A stretch of DNA of 64,000 bases from Hofstenia miamia (lineage: Eukaryota; Xenacoelomorpha; Acoela; Hofsteniidae). Where the stretch lies: contig CABFPE010000192.1 in NCBI GenBank assembly GCA_900660155.1, positions 145,617-209,616 of the forward strand, given 5' to 3'. This document shows positions 60,936-64,000 of the stretch, piece by piece. The position numbers and the translations under genes were made by a program. Positions within the stretch are counted from its first letter, which is position 1. Every line of letters begins with the position of its first letter. Below the pieces are notes generated by a model that saw nothing but the letters and a program-made list of their open reading frames with translations, was not told where the DNA came from and searched no databases.

Positions 60936-62228
60936 GTAAGTGGGATTTCTGTTAGTGAAGCGAAATAAAATGCAAATCTATATAATAGCTCAATTCTTAG
61001 TCGCAAATTAAATTTTAAATTTACAACACCTCAGTCACAGAGAATAGCAATACTAGTTTTAACCTCCGGTTCCACTGAAAGATTTGTTGATTCGATTAAT
61101 CAATAAGACAATTAGTGACAAATCAACAGCGTAGCAACGTAAACGATTTGACTATAGTAAAAATTATTTTAACAATGTATTAATTAACCGGCCTCAACAA
61201 TCGTTAAAACCAAGCATAAATCTATAAATTTATGTTGAAAATATTGTATAAATATTTACATGTTTCAAATTATCGTTTGCTTATTCTGAACCTAAACAGC
61301 CGAAATTTCTAGGATTGTCACCAAAATAATTTGATTTTAAACATTTAAGAATATTTTAATTTCAATTGTTATTTAATAATAGAGTTTGCTTTTCCATAAA
61401 AATGGTACATGTATTTGATTATGAAATCATCGTACTATTTATTTGTCCACGTAAGCAATTACATTATGTGAAATTTAATGTTATTTATGAGGAGTTGCAC
61501 GACTTAACTAGAGAGCTGAGCTTTTATACTATATGTAGTATTCATTTTAAATTCCATTTACAAAATATAGTGTATTTTAGGACGATGCACCATATTGTTT
61601 AAAGACCAGGAACATGAGAATGGTAGTATAAATTATTTAAATGTATCAACCGTCACACTTCGAATAATTAACTCTATTCATGATCACTTAGTGTCAAATT
61701 AACTTTAATAGCATTCATCAACATTTTGATCAAATTACACTAGTCTAATAATGTGTTATTTGAAATTTTCTCCCTCTTAACAATAAATATATTAATCCTA
61801 AGGTGTTTTCTCGATTATTGCTTAAAATTGAAACGGAGATTATATTATTCTATCCTTAGAATTGTTTTTAAATGGTGGAAGCATTTTGTTCTCGTGTTGT
61901 AAGCAATATGTAAGCGTTGTGTATAAAGTGGAATTAGTTTGCTCTAATTGTGTCCTCATTAGCATCTGTATAAATAAATCGCGTATTTTAGGCGGGAAGT
62001 AGCAAGGTCGCTTACGGAAGAATCTGTTTTAACCTAGATAGCGCTTTATCATGACAATGTGCCAGTATTTTTTTTATCTCGTTTGACCCTTCAGTGCGTA
62101 CAACTATGTCTGCACAATTCTTAATATATTCATTGTACCAATACCACATTCCTAACCATTTTTTGTGTGCTTTTAGTCAAGTATGGGCTTCACGCGTTCA
62201 GGGTTAGGGAATATACTATACTGTCTTC
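60936..62228 (+). other. PWP1 intron or 3' flank, nothing recognised
   Basis: No PWP1 C-terminal exon, RNA gene or bounded element was found. Plus-strand ORFs here (for example near 61366-61602) show no family features. Confidence 0.5.
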
Positions 62229-62259
62229 TTCTAAAACATGGGTATGTACACTTTTTGAA

Positions 62260-62782
62260 TTAAGGGCCAAAATGATTTTGTTCTTACACTGGCGGACCAA
62301 GCGATCGAGCCGCCACTTACATATAGTTTGTCCCACGAATAACAAAGGGACAATAAACGGAAGATTACAACCAAAATTTAATTACGACGTATATTAAATA
62401 CGACGTCTTACAGGATTGTCAAGCTCTATTTTTTGCTAAAGCATCGAAGTTTGGCATTATTTTGGCTGTGGCGATAGTCAGGATAGATTTCAGGTGTGCA
62501 TCACTCAGCTGAGACCTGTGGCTAGATTTGTTGAAATTCATCAAGCTGAATGTCTGTTCACAAATATATGTGGAACCAAACAATATAAGCACTTTTTGTG
62601 TCATCTTTCGAATTTCTGGAAATCTGGTGTTGCTTAGCAATGCGTAATATCTATTTAGCTTTTATGTACCTTCAGTGGCACGTTTAGTATTTTTAAAACG
62701 GGGGGGGGCTGACACCTTTTTTACAGAAAAAATTTGGAAGAAATTTTTTTTGGACAGAAATAAGTTTACACAAAATGCAATC
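62260..62782. repeat. Exact 523-bp repeat, copy 1
   Basis: Identical over its full length to 63478-64000 in direct orientation, offset 1218 bp, as far as I can compare by eye. It covers the hAT C-terminus and part of the nested MITE. Confidence 0.92.
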
Positions 62783-62927
62783 GTCTGTTTTTAGCAGCAA
62801 ATCGATTGATAACATCTTGAATTAACGTGAACTATTTTCCATTTTGAGGGAAAGATAACATTTTTCTTAAGGGTTCGCAATTGGCCCCAAAAGAGGGAGG
62901 GTGGTCGCCCCCCTAAACTCGCCACTG
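62673..62927. mobile_element. hAT MITE nested in hAT relic
   Basis: Starts cagtggcacgtttagtat and ends ctaaactcgccactg with perfect 8-bp duplications tgtacctt (62665-62672 and 62928-62935). Contains a run of nine G at 62700. Inverted relative of 20737-20880. Confidence 0.92.
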
Positions 62928-63182
62928 TGTACCTTAATTCCACAATGATATAGCAACTAAAATTTAAGTGATAAAAATTGCAATGATTATATGAAAAGAC
63001 TAGTTATCTGCAGCAAGGAACTTAATTGCACAGTGCACTACTAATCGAATTTCTGCTGGCATGGCCACTCGCAATTTGGATAAAGAAATGTTAACTTATG
63101 GGTCTTTCTAGTTATAAGAATAAAAAAACCGGCGGGCCGGATTTGGCACGCGGGTCGTAGTTTGCCCATGTCTGATCTAAAA

Positions 63183-63476
63183 CATGACGCAAAATGTTAC
63201 TTTCGTTACCAATAAAACATATTTCTCCTTCTTTAGAAATATACCAAGATGTTTAATATGCTAAACAAGGCGCATTAATCGGTCATAGAAATCATCCAAA
63301 CTATATTCACCAATGAGACCAATCATCGACCAAATATGCTGCTTTCTCAATGTTTCCAAATATTACATTTCCCACTCGAGCAGCCAGATCCATCGCGTTT
63401 TTAAGTCCGAAAATGAGCCTTTTACGTTACCAAAGTGTTCCATCAGCCGTAAATGCCTCTTTTTAATATCATTTTT
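63183..63476 (-). mobile_element. Possible further transposase fragment
   Basis: The minus strand reads NDIKKRHLRLMEHFGNVKGS and FSDLKTRWIWLLEWEM before a stop, plausible as a piece of a larger hAT-type or host protein, but I cannot place it. It abuts the ambiguous base at 63477. Confidence 0.3.
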
Positions 63477-63477
63477 N
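63477..63477. other. Single ambiguous base at a probable assembly join
   Basis: One N in attttt-N-ttaaggg, exactly where the exact repeat begins. Confidence 0.9.
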
Positions 63478-64000
63478 TTAAGGGCCAAAATGATTTTGTT
63501 CTTACACTGGCGGACCAAGCGATCGAGCCGCCACTTACATATAGTTTGTCCCACGAATAACAAAGGGACAATAAACGGAAGATTACAACCAAAATTTAAT
63601 TACGACGTATATTAAATACGACGTCTTACAGGATTGTCAAGCTCTATTTTTTGCTAAAGCATCGAAGTTTGGCATTATTTTGGCTGTGGCGATAGTCAGG
63701 ATAGATTTCAGGTGTGCATCACTCAGCTGAGACCTGTGGCTAGATTTGTTGAAATTCATCAAGCTGAATGTCTGTTCACAAATATATGTGGAACCAAACA
63801 ATATAAGCACTTTTTGTGTCATCTTTCGAATTTCTGGAAATCTGGTGTTGCTTAGCAATGCGTAATATCTATTTAGCTTTTATGTACCTTCAGTGGCACG
63901 TTTAGTATTTTTAAAACGGGGGGGGGCTGACACCTTTTTTACAGAAAAAATTTGGAAGAAATTTTTTTTGGACAGAAATAAGTTTACACAAAATGCAATC
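63478..64000. repeat. Exact 523-bp repeat, copy 2
   Basis: Identical to 62260-62782 and continues to the window edge. It includes a second copy of the hAT dimerisation ORF (63858-63637, minus strand) and the start of a second MITE at about 63891. Confidence 0.92.

Larger units (their letters stand above)
62237..63174 (-). mobile_element. hAT relic with C-terminal dimerisation domain
   Basis: Minus strand 62640-62419 encodes FPEIRKMTQKVLILFGSTYI, CEQTFSLMNFNKSSHRSQLS and DAHLKSILTIATAKIMPNFD, a textbook hAT C-terminus of the GTF2IRD2/ZBED5-like type. The right end at 63174 reads, inverted, cagacatgggcaaactacga, a known hAT terminus type. Flanks ttctaaaa (62229-62236) and atctaaaa (63175-63182) agree at 7 of 8, although the first bases of the left terminus are lost. 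It hosts the MITE at 62673-62927. Confidence 0.78.

Noticed and set aside
1-64000. tRNA, rRNA, snRNA and CRISPR-like arrays
   Set aside because: No tRNA B-box with cloverleaf context, no rRNA-like tract and no regularly spaced repeats were seen on either strand.

Overview
The window is strongly AT-rich metazoan nuclear DNA. Genes are split into small exons with GT-AG introns, and most of the sequence is intronic repeats. The repeats (many hAT elements, Tc1/mariner, PIF/Harbinger-like, a Penelope-like element with a GIY-YIG domain, a PHD/APE LINE, one Ty3/Gypsy fossil) together with introns as short as 42 bp beside introns of 18-22 kb suggest an invertebrate. Nothing seen fixes the phylum; a tunicate, cnidarian or spiralian are all possible.

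Three host genes can be supported. (1) A PWP1 orthologue (WD40 ribosome-biogenesis protein) runs on the + strand across nearly the whole window. Its secure exons are at 13165-13273, 16970-17080, 19554-19660, 19713-19777, 38011-38169, 38212-38317 and 60856-60935. An in-phase exon at 9026-9099 and four less certain upstream exons from 1874 lead into it. One expected WD40 exon between 38317 and 60856 was not located, and the 3' end lies beyond the window. (2) Inside the 18.2-kb PWP1 intron, on the same strand, is a multi-exon gene of unknown function (21486-27308) with micro-exons of 33-46 nt. (3) Inside the 22.5-kb PWP1 intron, on the opposite strand, four phase-matched exons (57943 down to 47685) encode a rhodopsin-like GPCR of about 305 residues whose canonical DRY, CWxP and NPxxY motifs are altered.

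Region by region: 1-930 Tc1; 1857-9100 candidate 5' PWP1 exons with a Harbinger-like MITE and two hAT relics; 9550-18600 a dense field of hAT elements around PWP1 exons; 18019-18590 a hAT whose interior is an assembly gap; 19871-22325 pogo-like inverted-repeat elements; 21486-27308 unknown gene; 28026-31250 LTR fossil; 32940-35420 LINE; 36150-37130 Penelope-like element; 38011-38317 two PWP1 exons; 38416-47680 mostly unassigned intron with a 1.1-kb hAT; 47685-57943 GPCR with hAT and other insertions in its introns; 59157-60795 a hAT MITE split by a mariner; 60856-60935 PWP1 exon; 62237-64000 a hAT relic followed, after a single N, by an exact 523-bp repeat.

The main pattern is one slowly expanding ribosome-biogenesis gene acting as a landing pad. 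At least fourteen hAT-type insertions are bounded by recognisable 8-bp target duplications, several nested inside one another, and two other genes sit in its introns. All calls were made by eye on translated sequence, splice phase and terminal repeats; no database search was possible.
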